From SHAN690 sp041391765 (GTDB lineage: Bacteria; Bacteroidota; Bacteroidia; Flavobacteriales_G; Salibacteraceae), in assembly GCA_041391765.1 (NCBI GenBank), contig JAWKNJ010000021.1, positions 1-64,000 of the forward strand: 64,000 nucleotides of DNA, written 5' to 3'. The notes below the pieces were generated by a model. That model had not been told where the DNA came from, searched no databases, and saw nothing but the letters and a program-made list of their open reading frames with translations. The position numbers were made by a program, and so were the translations under genes. This document shows, piece by piece, positions 25,439 through 34,911 of the stretch (positions within the stretch are counted from its first letter, which is position 1; each line of letters opens with the position of its first letter).

Positions 25439-26413
25439 TTGAAGGCAATCGACAAAATCAAGCTTCCGATCAAGGATGAAATGGAGCGTTTCGAAGACAA
25501 GTTTCGAGACTCCATGCGCAGTTCGGTTCCCTTACTGGATAAAATCACCCACTACATCGTTAAGCGAAAGGGGAAACAAATTCGTCCGATGTTCGTGTTC
25601 CTAACCGCTAAGGCTCTTGGTGACATCAATGAATCCACCCATCGGGGTGCAGCATTGATTGAATTGCTGCATACTGCTACGCTGGTTCATGATGATGTGG
25701 TTGATGAGGCTTATGAAAGACGAGGTTTTTTCTCCATCAATGCGCTTTGGAAAAACAAGATCGCGGTTTTGGTAGGAGATTATCTGCTATCTCGCGGATT
25801 GCTTCTCGCCATCGACAATAAAGAATTCAGACAGTTGCAAATCGTAAGTGGAGCTGTGCGCCAAATGAGCGAAGGCGAGTTATTGCAAATCGAAAAGAGC
25901 CGCGGTGTAAATGTGAACGAAGACGTGTATTTCGAAATCATCCGTCAAAAAACAGCCACACTTATCGCTTCTTGCTGCGCTTGCGGTGCGGCATCTGTTG
26001 GGGTGGACGACCAAACCATTGAGCGCATGCGTTTGGCAGGAGAGAAGATTGGTATCGCCTTTCAAATCAAGGACGACCTTTTCGACTACGGCCTCGGGGG
26101 AAAGATTGGCAAGCCAACAGGCAACGACATTCGCGAAAAAAAGAGCACACTTCCGCTGATATACGCGATCAATAACAGCCCAAATGGCGATGGTAAAAAA
26201 ATGCTCGGAATCGTAAAGCGCGATCGAAAATCAAATGACGAAGTGAAAGCTGTGGTTGACTTTGTACTAAAGTCAGGAGGTATCGAATATGCCGAAAACA
26301 AAATGCGAACGATCGCCCAAGAAGCCCTCACCGAATTGGACTCACTGCCGGAAACCGAGGCTAAGCAGAGCCTAATAGAATTGGTCAAGTTTACCATTGA
26401 CCGAGAGAAGTGA
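25439..26413 (+). CDS. Polyprenyl diphosphate synthase (trans, long-chain)
   Basis: Condenses isopentenyl diphosphate onto an allylic primer to make a long prenyl chain, probably for menaquinone. In 324 residues the first aspartate-rich motif is LVHDDVVDEAYERRG and the second QIKDDLFDYG; KGKQIRPMFV binds substrate near residue 45. IspB/octaprenyl synthase is the closest type, but chain length cannot be read reliably. TTG start with a strong Shine-Dalgarno site. A hairpin overlaps the stop codon. Confidence 0.92.
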   Translation: MKAIDKIKLPIKDEMERFEDKFRDSMRSSVPLLDKITHYIVKRKGKQIRPMFVFLTAKALGDINESTHRGAALIELLHTATLVHDDVVDEAYERRGFFSINALWKNKIAVLVGDYLLSRGLLLAIDNKEFRQLQIVSGAVRQMSEGELLQIEKSRGVNVNEDVYFEIIRQKTATLIASCCACGAASVGVDDQTIERMRLAGEKIGIAFQIKDDLFDYGLGGKIGKPTGNDIREKKSTLPLIYAINNSPNGDGKKMLGIVKRDRKSNDEVKAVVDFVLKSGGIEYAENKMRTIAQEALTELDSLPETEAKQSLIELVKFTIDREK

Positions 26414-26427
26414 TTTCGACTTCTCTC
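26403..26427. terminator. Palindromic hairpin spanning a stop codon between convergent genes
   Basis: A perfect 9-base stem (GAGAGAAGT / ACTTCTCTC) with a 7-base loop covers the stop of the prenyl synthase gene and ends 12 bases before the stop of the convergent acyl-CoA dehydrogenase gene. There is no T tract. It is likely a shared, bidirectional end. Confidence 0.5.
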
Positions 26428-26438
26428 AATGATCAAGA

Positions 26439-27623
26439 CTACTTAAAAGCATTCAGCCCAGTCACATCCATTCCTGTGATGAGCAAATGAACATCGTGCG
26501 TTCCTTCGTACGTCACTACACTTTCTAAGTTCATCATGTGTCGCATAATGGAGTACTCATTCGTGATTCCCATTGCTCCATGAATCTGTCTCGCTTCGCG
26601 AGAAACGCGCAAAGCAATCTCCACGCTGTTGCGCTTCGCCATGGAAATCTGAGCTGAAGTGGCCTTGCCCTGGTTCTTCAATTGTCCCAAACGATACACC
26701 ATCAACTGTGCTTTGGTAATTTCAGTGACCATCTCCGCCAATTTCTTTTGTTGCAATTGATACCCTCCGATTGGTCTGTCAAACTGAATGCGCTCTTTAG
26801 AATATCGCAGTGCACTGTCGTAGCAATCCATGGCCGCACCGATGGCTCCCCAACTTATGCCGTATCGCGCTGAATCGAGGCAACCCAGAGGCGCGCCCAA
26901 GCCACTTTTGTTTGGAAGAATATTCGCTTTTGGAACCGGAACATTGTCGAAGACCAATTCACCCGTGTCAGAAGCGCGCAGAGACCACTTTCCGTGCATA
27001 GTCGGAGTAGAAAAGCCTTCCATTCCCCGCTCAACAATCAATCCGTGAATGCGGCCCGCTTCATCCTTCGCCCAAACCACCGCGATATCCGCAAATGGTG
27101 CGTTGGAGATCCACATTTTGGCGCCATTCAAAATCACATGATCACCGGCATCCTTGAAGTTGCTTACCATGCCTCCTGGGTTACTACCAAAATCAGGTTC
27201 AGTTAATCCAAAGCATCCAATCATTTCACCGGCTGCCAGTTTAGGCAGGTACTTATGTTTTTGTTCTTCTGAACCGTACTTCCAAATTGGATACATGACC
27301 AACGAACTTTGAACCGAAGCGGTTGAGCGCAAACCACTATCGCCACGCTCCAACTCTTGCATGATTAATCCATACGAGATTTGATCCAACCCCGGTCCAC
27401 CATATTCTTCTGGAATGTATGGCCCGAATGCTCCGATTTCGGCCAGTCCTTTAATCCACTGCCGAGGAAATTTTGCCTCCTCATATGCCTGTTCGATAAG
27501 TGGACTGACTTCTCTCTTAACCCAAGACCTTGCAGTGTCTCGAATAAGTTTGTGTTCCTCTGTTAGCAGGTCATCAATATTGTAATAGTCCACGCCTTCA
27601 AATCGGTCTTCACGGTTGGCCAT
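26439..27623 (-). CDS. Acyl-CoA dehydrogenase, glutaryl-CoA dehydrogenase type
   Basis: FAD enzyme predicted to oxidise and decarboxylate glutaryl-CoA to crotonyl-CoA in lysine/tryptophan breakdown. The ATG at 27623 gives 394 residues; the frame runs 50 codons further without a credible start. GCDH-like features are LNGAKMWISNAPFADI, GKWSLRASDTGELVFD, CLDSARYGISWGAIGA, IHGAMGITNEYSIMRHMMNLE and the catalytic Glu in TYEGTHD. Other acyl-CoA dehydrogenases are possible, but similarity to GCDH is strong across the length. A TAACTTCG box lies 20 bases upstream. Confidence 0.88.
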   Translation of the reverse strand: MANREDRFEGVDYYNIDDLLTEEHKLIRDTARSWVKREVSPLIEQAYEEAKFPRQWIKGLAEIGAFGPYIPEEYGGPGLDQISYGLIMQELERGDSGLRSTASVQSSLVMYPIWKYGSEEQKHKYLPKLAAGEMIGCFGLTEPDFGSNPGGMVSNFKDAGDHVILNGAKMWISNAPFADIAVVWAKDEAGRIHGLIVERGMEGFSTPTMHGKWSLRASDTGELVFDNVPVPKANILPNKSGLGAPLGCLDSARYGISWGAIGAAMDCYDSALRYSKERIQFDRPIGGYQLQQKKLAEMVTEITKAQLMVYRLGQLKNQGKATSAQISMAKRNSVEIALRVSREARQIHGAMGITNEYSIMRHMMNLESVVTYEGTHDVHLLITGMDVTGLNAFK

Positions 27624-27675
27624 GTCATGTCGTTTTAGCGGAGCGAAGTTAGAAGTTTGTTGTGCTGCATAGTCA

Positions 27676-27683
27676 TAGCTTTG
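27676..27683 (+). promoter_or_regulatory. TAnnTTTG promoter box of the DUF4271 gene
   Basis: TAGCTTTG matches the consensus exactly and ends seven bases before the ATG at 27691. Confidence 0.5.
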
Positions 27684-27690
27684 TCGCTGA

Positions 27691-28362
27691 ATGGAAATGA
27701 TCAGAAACACGGTGACGGGACATGAAGCTGAAGTGCTGATATATGTGCTCTTGCTCCTTCTTCTTTCCATCACTCGTTACTCCGAAGAAAGTAGGCTTGG
27801 ATTATTTCTCAGATCGTTTACCAACGCAAATCTCGTAGACCAGCAGCTGAGACAAGAGCGTGCCTTTTCCAGGTTGGCGCTGCTTTCTTTTGTAATCGTG
27901 CTTGTTTCTACTTCTGCTTTTGTGGCGCTCACCTTTCACCATTTTGGGCTATTTTCTGACTTCAGTTTTTTTGGATTGACATTGTTCGTTCTGGTCGGGC
28001 TCATATTGCTTACCACAGCCCGAGTGGCACTTTACGCCTTTACCGCCTGGCTATTTGAGCTTGATCATTTGCAGCAACAACATTCTTTTCACTGGTTGCT
28101 GAACAACTTCATCCTTTCACTATTCTTGATACCTGCATCCATTCTAATAAGCTTTGCTCCATCGCTTATTTCCACCTCACTTATTTATGCTGGTCTGCTG
28201 GTAATGAGCGTGTTTTATGGTATCCGCATACTTAGATTGGCAAGCATTACACACTCCTCGTTTCACGTTCCTGTCCAGTATAATTTTCTGTACATTTGCG
28301 CGCTCGAAATTTTACCCCCGCTGTTAGTAATAACGCTGATTTCGAGACAAATTGGAGGATAA
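27691..28362 (+). CDS. DUF4271 membrane protein
   Basis: A 223-residue integral membrane protein with about five or six hydrophobic segments (for example VLIYVLLLLLLSITRYS, LLSFVIVLVSTSAFVAL, FGLTLFVLVGLILLTTARVAL). Its size, topology and place directly upstream of the hemD-like gene agree with the DUF4271 family of Bacteroidota, which has no established function. Conserved pairing with uroporphyrinogen-III synthase suggests a link to heme synthesis or the envelope, but that is only context. The gap to the next gene is 27 bases. Confidence 0.75.
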   Translation: MEMIRNTVTGHEAEVLIYVLLLLLLSITRYSEESRLGLFLRSFTNANLVDQQLRQERAFSRLALLSFVIVLVSTSAFVALTFHHFGLFSDFSFFGLTLFVLVGLILLTTARVALYAFTAWLFELDHLQQQHSFHWLLNNFILSLFLIPASILISFAPSLISTSLIYAGLLVMSVFYGIRILRLASITHSSFHVPVQYNFLYICALEILPPLLVITLISRQIGG

Positions 28363-28389
28363 AAGGCACCATTTAGGATAAGAGCAGGC

Positions 28390-29157
28390 ATGAGTGATCA
28401 AAAAGTCGCACCGAAGAAAATTAAGACCATTTTAGTGAGCCAACCACAACCTGACGGAGAGAAATCTCCTTATGGGGATTTGGCTAAGAAACACAAAATC
28501 AAAATCGACTTTCGACCATTCATTCATGTAGAAGGAATGACTGCGCATGATTGGCGTCAGCAGCGGATTCAGGTCTTAGACCACACTGCTATCATCTTCA
28601 CATCCAGAAATGCTGTTGACCACTTCTTCAGGATTTGTGGCGAAACACGAGTTACGATCCCAGAAACCATGAAGTATTTCTGCATGTCAGAAGCTATCGC
28701 CTTCTACCTCCAGAAATATGTAGTTTATAGAAAGCGCAAAATCTTTGTTGGGGAACGTAAGTTCAGCGATATGATTCCCTTATTCAAAAAACACAGCGGA
28801 GAGCGCTTTTTGCTTCCATCAGCTGACAAATTAAAAGATGACATCCTTTCTGTATTAGATGAGGTTGGAGTAAAATACACACGCGGTATTTTCTACAAAA
28901 CAGTGATTAGCGATTTGAGCGATTTGGAAGATGTGAAATACGATATGCTCGTATTCTTCAGCCCAAGCGGAATTAAATCACTGTTCCACAATTTCCCTGG
29001 TTTCGTTCAAGGTGAAACAAGAATTGCAGGTTTTGGAGCCACCACTCACAAGGCGATCAAGGACCATAACTTGCGACTTGATTGCGCAGCACCGACTCCG
29101 GAAGCTCCTTCCATGACAGCTGCCATCAACCTCTATATTAAGGAATCGAACAAATAA
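28390..29157 (+). CDS. hemD: Uroporphyrinogen-III synthase family protein
   Basis: Predicted to close hydroxymethylbilane to uroporphyrinogen III, the branch point to heme. The 255-residue protein shows the two-lobed HemD pattern: ILVSQPQPDGEKSPYGDLA and AIIFTSRNAVDHFF in lobe one, then MLVFFSPSGIKSLFHNF and the C-terminal AGFGATTHKAIKDHNLRLDCAAPTPEAPS. HemD is poorly conserved in general, but the terminal GatTa.A.k..gl...a..p...m pattern is clear. An AGGATAAG stretch upstream may help ribosome binding. Confidence 0.85.
   Translation: MSDQKVAPKKIKTILVSQPQPDGEKSPYGDLAKKHKIKIDFRPFIHVEGMTAHDWRQQRIQVLDHTAIIFTSRNAVDHFFRICGETRVTIPETMKYFCMSEAIAFYLQKYVVYRKRKIFVGERKFSDMIPLFKKHSGERFLLPSADKLKDDILSVLDEVGVKYTRGIFYKTVISDLSDLEDVKYDMLVFFSPSGIKSLFHNFPGFVQGETRIAGFGATTHKAIKDHNLRLDCAAPTPEAPSMTAAINLYIKESNK
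29072..29079 (+). other. Internal hemD segment; no feature claimed
   Basis: This segment lies within the hemD coding region and holds no separate signal. The promoter-like box of rnpA is at 29172-29179. Confidence 0.05.
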
Positions 29158-29171
29158 GGTTCATTTATCTC

Positions 29172-29179
29172 CACTTTTG
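29172..29179 (+). promoter_or_regulatory. TAnnTTTG-like box of rnpA
   Basis: CACTTTTG has one mismatch to TAnnTTTG and ends seven bases before the rnpA ATG. Confidence 0.35.
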
Positions 29180-29186
29180 CGCGGCA

Positions 29187-29582
29187 ATGGAGATGAATTT
29201 CCGCTTTCCAAGAGAAGAACGACTTAAAAGCAAGAAGCTCATCGACAGTCTTTTTCAAAAGGCTGATCGATCATTCCAGCCTCCCTTAATTGCGGTTTGG
29301 AAGCTAATGCCATTGACAGAATCCCTTTCTGCCCAAGTTGGATTCAGCGTTCCTAAAAAGCATTACAAAAGAGCAGTTACTCGAAACTTGATTAAACGCA
29401 GGCTCCGCGAAGCCTATCGCCTGCAAAAACAAGTGCTTCAAGATGCCTTGATTGCCAAGGACAAGCAGATTGCTATCCTGTTTATCACCTCCAAAACCGA
29501 TAACATCTCTTATGATGAACTTAGCGCCAAAATGATGCTACTTTTACGGGACATTGCCGCAAATATTAAGCGTGTTCAGTAA
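29187..29582 (+). CDS. rnpA: Ribonuclease P protein component
   Basis: Protein subunit of RNase P, which trims the 5' leader of tRNA precursors. The 131-residue basic protein has FRFPREERLKSKKLIDSLF at the start and the RNR-like signature KRAVTRNLIKRRLREAYR at about residue 67. Its 3' end overlaps the yidD gene, the classic rnpA-yidD arrangement, although rpmH is not upstream here as in many bacteria. Confidence 0.93.
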   Translation: MEMNFRFPREERLKSKKLIDSLFQKADRSFQPPLIAVWKLMPLTESLSAQVGFSVPKKHYKRAVTRNLIKRRLREAYRLQKQVLQDALIAKDKQIAILFITSKTDNISYDELSAKMMLLLRDIAANIKRVQ

Positions 29583-29784
29583 GCTTTTCATTTTTCTAAT
29601 ACGGTTTTATCAAGGTGCGATTTCTCCTTATTTTCCCGCCACTTGCAGGTACACTCCTACATGTTCACAATACGGAGTTGAAGCGATAAAAAAGCATGGA
29701 GCATTGAAAGGCGGACTATTAACCATCAAACGAATCGGGTCTTGCCATCCTTGGGGTGGAAGCGGCTATGATCCGGTTCCGTAA
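29572..29784 (+). CDS. yidD: Membrane protein insertion efficiency factor YidD
   Basis: A 70-residue protein from a GTG at 29572; a TTG at 29554 is an alternative. FLIRFYQGAISPYFPATCRYTPTCSQYGVEAIKKHG with three cysteines, then RIGSCHPWGGSGYDPVP, is diagnostic of YidD. An N-terminal amphipathic segment suggests inner-membrane association, where it helps YidC-mediated insertion. The GTG start gives the usual family length and an 11-base overlap with rnpA. Confidence 0.92.
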   Translation: MFSKLFIFLIRFYQGAISPYFPATCRYTPTCSQYGVEAIKKHGALKGGLLTIKRIGSCHPWGGSGYDPVP

Positions 29785-29794
29785 AGAAACTGTC

Positions 29795-31474
29795 ATGAAC
29801 AAAAAACTTAAGATTGGAATCATAACAAGCGCCTTTTCTCTGCTTGCCATTGGTTCAATGAGCTTTGTAGAAAGCTACTTTGAAATCTCAAAAAACTTGG
29901 ACATTTTCTCCACCGTTTATCGCGAGGTGAACGTGAATTACGTGGAAGAAACAAACCCCGGCAAGTTAATCAAGACGGGAATCGATGCTATGCTCGGCTC
30001 ATTAGATCCATACACCAATTACATCCCGGAATCCGACATTGAAGATTATCGATTTATAACCACCCATGAATATGGTGGCATCGGTGCCTTGATCGGAACG
30101 CGCGGTGATTATGTGATTATAAGCGAACCTTATGAAGGCTTTCCGGCAGACAAGGCTGGGCTGAAAGCTGGGGATGTCATCATTGAAGTAGATGGCGAAT
30201 CAGCGAAGGACAAGAACTCATCTCAACTCAGCGACATGCTTCGAGGTCAGAATGGTTCCAGCATCAAGGTCAAAGTGAAACGCGAGGCGACCAACCAAGA
30301 AATTGAAGTGGATATCGTTCGAGAAAAAATCAAGATTGACGATGTTCCTTACTATGGAATGCTCGAAAATGGTGTCGGATACATAAGTCTAAATGGATTC
30401 ACTGAAACTGCCAGCAAGGATGTGAAGGATGCCTATGATAACCTGAAAAAGCAAGGAATGGAAGAACTGATTCTTGACCTCCGTGGTAACGGTGGGGGTC
30501 TGTTGCGCGAGGCAGTGAACATCGTTAACTTCTTCGTGGAGAAAGGAGAAACAGTAGTCGAAGTAAAAGGCAAGGTGAAAGAACACTACAGCCTGAACAA
30601 AGCACTTCGAGCACCTTTAGATCTCAAAATTCCATTGGTTGTGTTGATTGATGAAGGTTCGGCCTCGGCCTCTGAAATTGTATCCGGAACCCTTCAGGAC
30701 TTAGACCGCGCGGTAATAATTGGTCATAATTCATTTGGGAAAGGCTTGGTTCAAACAACCCACGATTTGAGTTACAACTCAAAAATCAAAATCACCATCG
30801 CCAAATACTATACCCCCAGTGGCCGTTGCATTCAGCGCATTGATTATGGTGGAAAACGCGATTCAAAAGGAAAAGCTGCGGCAGTTGCCGATTCGCTTAG
30901 AAATGAATTCAAAACTCGAAACGGGCGGATCGTTCTTGACGGAGCAGGTATTGAACCTGATATCATGGTGGAAGATGAGGAGTACAGCGACTTGCTGGCA
31001 ACGTTAATTCAGGAGAGTATTGTCTTTGACTATGCCACCAAATTCTACTTCACTCATGATAGCATTGCCAAACCTGAAGACTTCCATTTGACTGATGCCG
31101 ATTATGCGAACTTCAAGACATTCGCTATGGAACATGAGTTTGAATATCGAACCTCAAGCACCGAAATGATGAAAGAACTCAAAACGGTCATTGAGGAAGA
31201 CGAGTTCTACGAAGAGGTCCAATCTGAATACGATGCGCTGGCACAAAAGCTAAGTCGCGACAGAAAGACTGATTTAGACAAATTCCGTCACGAAATTCAG
31301 CTCATGATTGAGAACGAAATCGTTGGAAGATACTACTATTCAAAGGGTAGAATTCGTGCCTATTTGACTTACGATCCTGAAATCAAAAAAGCTGTTGACG
31401 TATTGAACAATAAAAAGGAGTACTCTTCCGTTTTAGAGGGTACTTGCACTGACTGTTTGATTAAAAAAGGTTGA
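29795..31474 (+). CDS. ctpA: Carboxyl-terminal processing peptidase (S41 family)
   Basis: A periplasmic serine protease of 559 residues that cuts near protein C termini. The ATG at 29795 gives an N-terminal membrane/signal segment (IGIITSAFSLLAIGSMSFV). A PDZ domain spans about residues 80-165 (GFPADKAGLKAGDVIIEVDG). The S41 core has LRGNGGGLLREAV, the nucleophile in DEGSASASEIV and the general-base lysine in NSFGKGLVQT. The C-terminal 170 residues are helical and charged. It lies 10 bases after yidD. Confidence 0.93.
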   Translation: MNKKLKIGIITSAFSLLAIGSMSFVESYFEISKNLDIFSTVYREVNVNYVEETNPGKLIKTGIDAMLGSLDPYTNYIPESDIEDYRFITTHEYGGIGALIGTRGDYVIISEPYEGFPADKAGLKAGDVIIEVDGESAKDKNSSQLSDMLRGQNGSSIKVKVKREATNQEIEVDIVREKIKIDDVPYYGMLENGVGYISLNGFTETASKDVKDAYDNLKKQGMEELILDLRGNGGGLLREAVNIVNFFVEKGETVVEVKGKVKEHYSLNKALRAPLDLKIPLVVLIDEGSASASEIVSGTLQDLDRAVIIGHNSFGKGLVQTTHDLSYNSKIKITIAKYYTPSGRCIQRIDYGGKRDSKGKAAAVADSLRNEFKTRNGRIVLDGAGIEPDIMVEDEEYSDLLATLIQESIVFDYATKFYFTHDSIAKPEDFHLTDADYANFKTFAMEHEFEYRTSSTEMMKELKTVIEEDEFYEEVQSEYDALAQKLSRDRKTDLDKFRHEIQLMIENEIVGRYYYSKGRIRAYLTYDPEIKKAVDVLNNKKEYSSVLEGTCTDCLIKKG

Positions 31475-31491
31475 GTGCGGTAACCTAACCT

Positions 31492-33061
31492 ATGAGCAGA
31501 ACATCCCGCGAACATCGTTGGATATACCTATTTGCGCTCGCTGTAATAGCTGTGGGGTTGCCATTTGGCAAAGCCATCATCAGCATTGGTGAAATCATTC
31601 TTGTGGCCAACTTCATTTGGGAAGGGAGGTGGTCAGAACGTTTGTCGCGTATTAAAAGTGATCCAACCATTTGGTTGTTTGTTGGCTTTTATCTGCTTCA
31701 CATTATTGGACTAGCTTGGACCTCAAACTTTGATTGGGCATTCAAAGACCTAAGGGTAAAACTCCCGTTACTGATCTTTCCGATCATAGTCCCCCTTTCT
31801 CAACGACTCACTCGAAGCGAATTTTTGTGGATTGCGGCCTTCTTTTCAGGTGCAGTCATTGTGGCCTCTTTCTTTTCGACTTATGAATTCTTTATTCATC
31901 GCAATGAACCGGATTTTGACTTCAGACAAATAAGCCTCTTCACAAGTCATATTCGCTACTCGCTCATGGTATGCCTAAGCTTCATCATTCTCCTGAACTG
32001 CGCATGGAATGAGGAAAAACAAATGTGGCTTCGCGTGGCCTACACGATTCTCGCAGTATGGATGGGCGTTTTTGTTTTCGTCCTTCAGTCAATGACAGGC
32101 ATTGTTATATGGTTGCTATGCAGCTACATGCTTTTGTTTTACACCATGTTCTATGTGAAGAATCTGATCGTTCGCACAGCAGGCACTACAGCTCTGATAG
32201 TTACGCCTTTGCTGATCATCTTTTATGTGGCTTTTCAAATCGACTCATTTTATCCAGACGAACCGTTCGACCGTACCACCCTTGAAATGCAATCTGCGCA
32301 GGGAAAATGGTATCACCACGACACAAACAATTTAACTCTTGAAAACGGGCATTACATCAACCTATACATATCTCCGCTTGAGCTTCAAGCGGAATGGAAC
32401 AAGAATAGTGACATAAAGTACGTAGGAGGCAAAGACAAAAAAGGTCAATATGTCTATACAACGTTGATTCGCTACATGACCAGTAAGGGCTTGCGGAAAG
32501 ATTCGGTTGGATTTTCTTCACTCACACAAACCGACATAGTAGCCATTGAAAACGGGGTTGCCAATGTTCGATTCTTATATGGAAACGCTATTGACAATCG
32601 CGTTTATACCATCATCTGGGAATTGGATAAAATGGTGAATGAGAAACTCGTGCAAGGGCACTCCGTGACCCAGCGATTCGAATATTGGAAAGCGGGTTGG
32701 CAACTATTCACACAACATTTTTGGCTAGGAGTAGGCACGGGTGATCTTGATGATGCTTTTGATGAAACTTACGCCCAAAATCATTCGAAGTTGACTGACC
32801 ATCATCGGCTACGAACGCACAATCAATATCTGTCCATTGGAGGTTTACCAGGAATCATTGGTTTTCTCTGTTTTTCATGGCGATGATTGTTTATCCCTTC
32901 GCTAAACTGAAAACGCCCGAACTTTCCTTTACGTTGGATTTGCCATCATTCTTTATGCCAGCATGATGAATGAGGACACGCTAGAAACACAAAATGGTGT
33001 TACACTTTATGCCTTGTTCAATGCCTTGTTCCTCTACTGCTCTCAGCGCTTTCACCTGTAG
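31492..33061 (+). pseudogene. O-antigen ligase-like membrane protein, two frameshifts near the 3' end
   Basis: A polytopic membrane protein of the O-antigen ligase/polymerase (Wzy_C) type, likely joining polysaccharide to a lipid carrier at the periplasmic face. The open frame runs to 32886 (464 residues), with about ten membrane segments, a large periplasmic loop (about residues 250-390) and the family-type GVGTGDLDDAF and THNQYLSIGGLPGIIGF. Beyond the stop the protein continues in other frames: FMAMIVYPFAKLKTPELSFT, then YVGFAIILYASMMNEDTLE to a TAG at 33061. Each shift equals one missing T in a T run (32871-32875 and 32928-32930). This favours sequence error over true decay; if so, the intact gene is about 522 residues. 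Confidence 0.75.
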
Positions 33062-34158
33062 ATGAAAGAATGGATCACAGTCTCTGATGCTCGCCTAGCC
33101 GTAACCCCTTCGAGTACTTTTTTCACCACATTACTTCCTTGTAAAGACAATTGCTTGCGAAGCGTTTCATCCGGGTAACTAATCCCCAGCACCGCCTGGC
33201 TAGTGCATCAACGTTGCCCACTGGACACAATAGGCCAGATCGTCCGTGTTCAATGATTTCAGGAATGCCTCCGGCCTCACAACCGGCACCCCAGCTGCCA
33301 GGGCATCCAAAACAGAGGTGTTCCTAGTCCCTCTGTCTTTGATGCTGGCAGCATAAGCAAAGACAAGAAGATGTGTCCAGTTCGGGAAGAATAGCTGCGA
33401 CATCTTTTCGGGAAACCTGTCATTACAATGTGGTCTTGAACATGGTGCTCTGCAATGGCCTGCTCAACCTCCTTCCGATAGGCCCTTCACCAATGAAAAA
33501 CTTGGCTTTAACACCAGTATCTACCAAACTTTCTTGACTGTCCTGACAACGTCTCAGTAGTCTTGTGCGAGCCAGCGGCAGCCACATTACCAATAATCAG
33601 TGTCGTGATCAATGCCAAATTCATCTCCTCAAAATTCCAGCGGCCCCTTGAGAATTTGTTCAAATCAATTCCACTATAAACCACTTCGAGCTTGACTGAT
33701 CCTCGATATCAGCACCTTTCATTATCTCTCGTATAGCCTTTGAAACACAAAATGATCTTCTGCAAATACGAGGATGGTTGTACTTGAAGGCCGACATAGC
33801 CCTGCTGAATTGGGAAATCGACCCTCCGAGAAACCACGATGGGCAGGTCATTGTTGGTCAAAACCGTACTGAGAATTGCAAAATTGTGGGCATGGCTATC
33901 GTGAACATGAACAAGCTCGATGTTTTCTCTCTTGCACACGTGATTCACTCGAAAAGCTACCATCGGGTTGGCAGAAAACCCTTTAAAATAAGTAACCTGA
34001 TTGATGTGGTTTTTTAAACAATACTTATGCACAGCAGAATTGAAAGGACACATGACCATCTGCCAAACACCCAGCTTGCTCAATTCCTCAACAAGGTAGA
34101 TGAGTTGCTGTTCTCCCCCTCTCCAAGTTTTGGGTGACGATATGTGAAGCACTCTCAT
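33052..34158 (-). pseudogene. Glycosyltransferase family 4 gene, broken by many frameshifts
   Basis: The N-terminal 130 or so residues are intact (MRVLHISSPKTWRGGEQQL, VHVHDSHAHNFAILS), a GT-B acceptor domain for lipopolysaccharide or exopolysaccharide. After about 33800 (reading down) the protein continues only by changing frame. Readable pieces in order are FKYNHPRI..CVSKAIREIMKG, LEVVYSGIDLNKF, LVDTGVKAKFFIGEG, YRKEVEQAIAEHH, SVLDALAAGVPVV, EAGGIPEII..GRSGLLCPVGN and LGISYPDETLRKQLS, ending at a TGA at 33052. Donor-domain motifs survive, so the gene was recently whole or is badly read here. The ATG overlaps the stop of the GT2 gene by four bases. Confidence 0.75.
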
Positions 34159-34910
34159 TTCGCCTGTTGAATGCTCAGCAATTTCCGATACTTCAAATAT
34201 GTCGCGTAGGTTGAATATAAGGCTATACGCAGTCCGAAATATCCATCCAGAAATCCAAGCTTAAAAATGTAGCCTTTCACAAATCTTGCCATGGGTTTAA
34301 CGCAAATCTTCATCCAATTCGAACGGACGCCTTGGTCGTATTTGGCCTGAGATGAAATGTTGGTGAAGTTGACCACTTGCTTTCTGTGTTCCTCTGCTGT
34401 ATAGAACGTATAATGATGCAAGTCGCCTTTTAATTTTCTGGATTTTGAGCCCTTGTTTAAAACATATTTGTCATGCGGATTAGTCCCCCTCCAAGTACCC
34501 TTTGTACGGTCAAACAACCTCATCTTCCAATCCGGATACCAGCCTCCGTGGCGAATCCATTGGCCACAATAATTGGCTAATCTATTCACAAAATAACCTT
34601 CGCAGTCAAACGATTCTTTCACCTCTAAAATTGACAACCGAAGTTCATCGCTGAGTGCTTCATCTGCATCAAGAGACAACACATGATCGTATGTAGCCTT
34701 AGTAAGAGCAAAGTTCTTTTGTTCGATGTAGCCCAGAAATTTCTGTTGGATAAAGGTCGATCCATGGCTTTTGGCAATTTCCTCGGTACGATCCGTTGAA
34801 AATGAGTCAACAACAATAATTTCATCCACAATACCACTCAGACTTTCTAAACAGCGACCTATGTTTCGCTCCTCGTTCAATGTCAAGACTATGGCGGAAA
34901 TCTTCGGCAT
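34155..34910 (-). CDS. Glycosyltransferase family 2 (LPS core type)
   Basis: A 251-residue cytoplasmic GT-A enzyme that transfers a sugar from a nucleotide donor, probably onto lipopolysaccharide core. ISAIVLTLNEERNIGRCLESL begins the nucleotide-binding domain, VDSFSTDRTEEIA follows, and the DxD-type motif is SLDADEAL. HGGWYPDWKMRLFDR and HHYTFYTAEEHRKQ are typical of the WaaE/KdtX-like group. The ATG at 34910 is preferred, one base after the murF-alr stop; the upstream ATG would overlap it. It is coupled to the GT4 gene downstream. Confidence 0.88.
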   Translation of the reverse strand: MPKISAIVLTLNEERNIGRCLESLSGIVDEIIVVDSFSTDRTEEIAKSHGSTFIQQKFLGYIEQKNFALTKATYDHVLSLDADEALSDELRLSILEVKESFDCEGYFVNRLANYCGQWIRHGGWYPDWKMRLFDRTKGTWRGTNPHDKYVLNKGSKSRKLKGDLHHYTFYTAEEHRKQVVNFTNISSQAKYDQGVRSNWMKICVKPMARFVKGYIFKLGFLDGYFGLRIALYSTYATYLKYRKLLSIQQAK

Positions 34911-34911
34911 G

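Noticed and set aside
33200..33403. Short minus-strand open frame that could be called a gene
   Set aside because: Its sequence (SVLDALAAGVPVV) is an internal piece of the frameshifted glycosyltransferase, not a separate gene.
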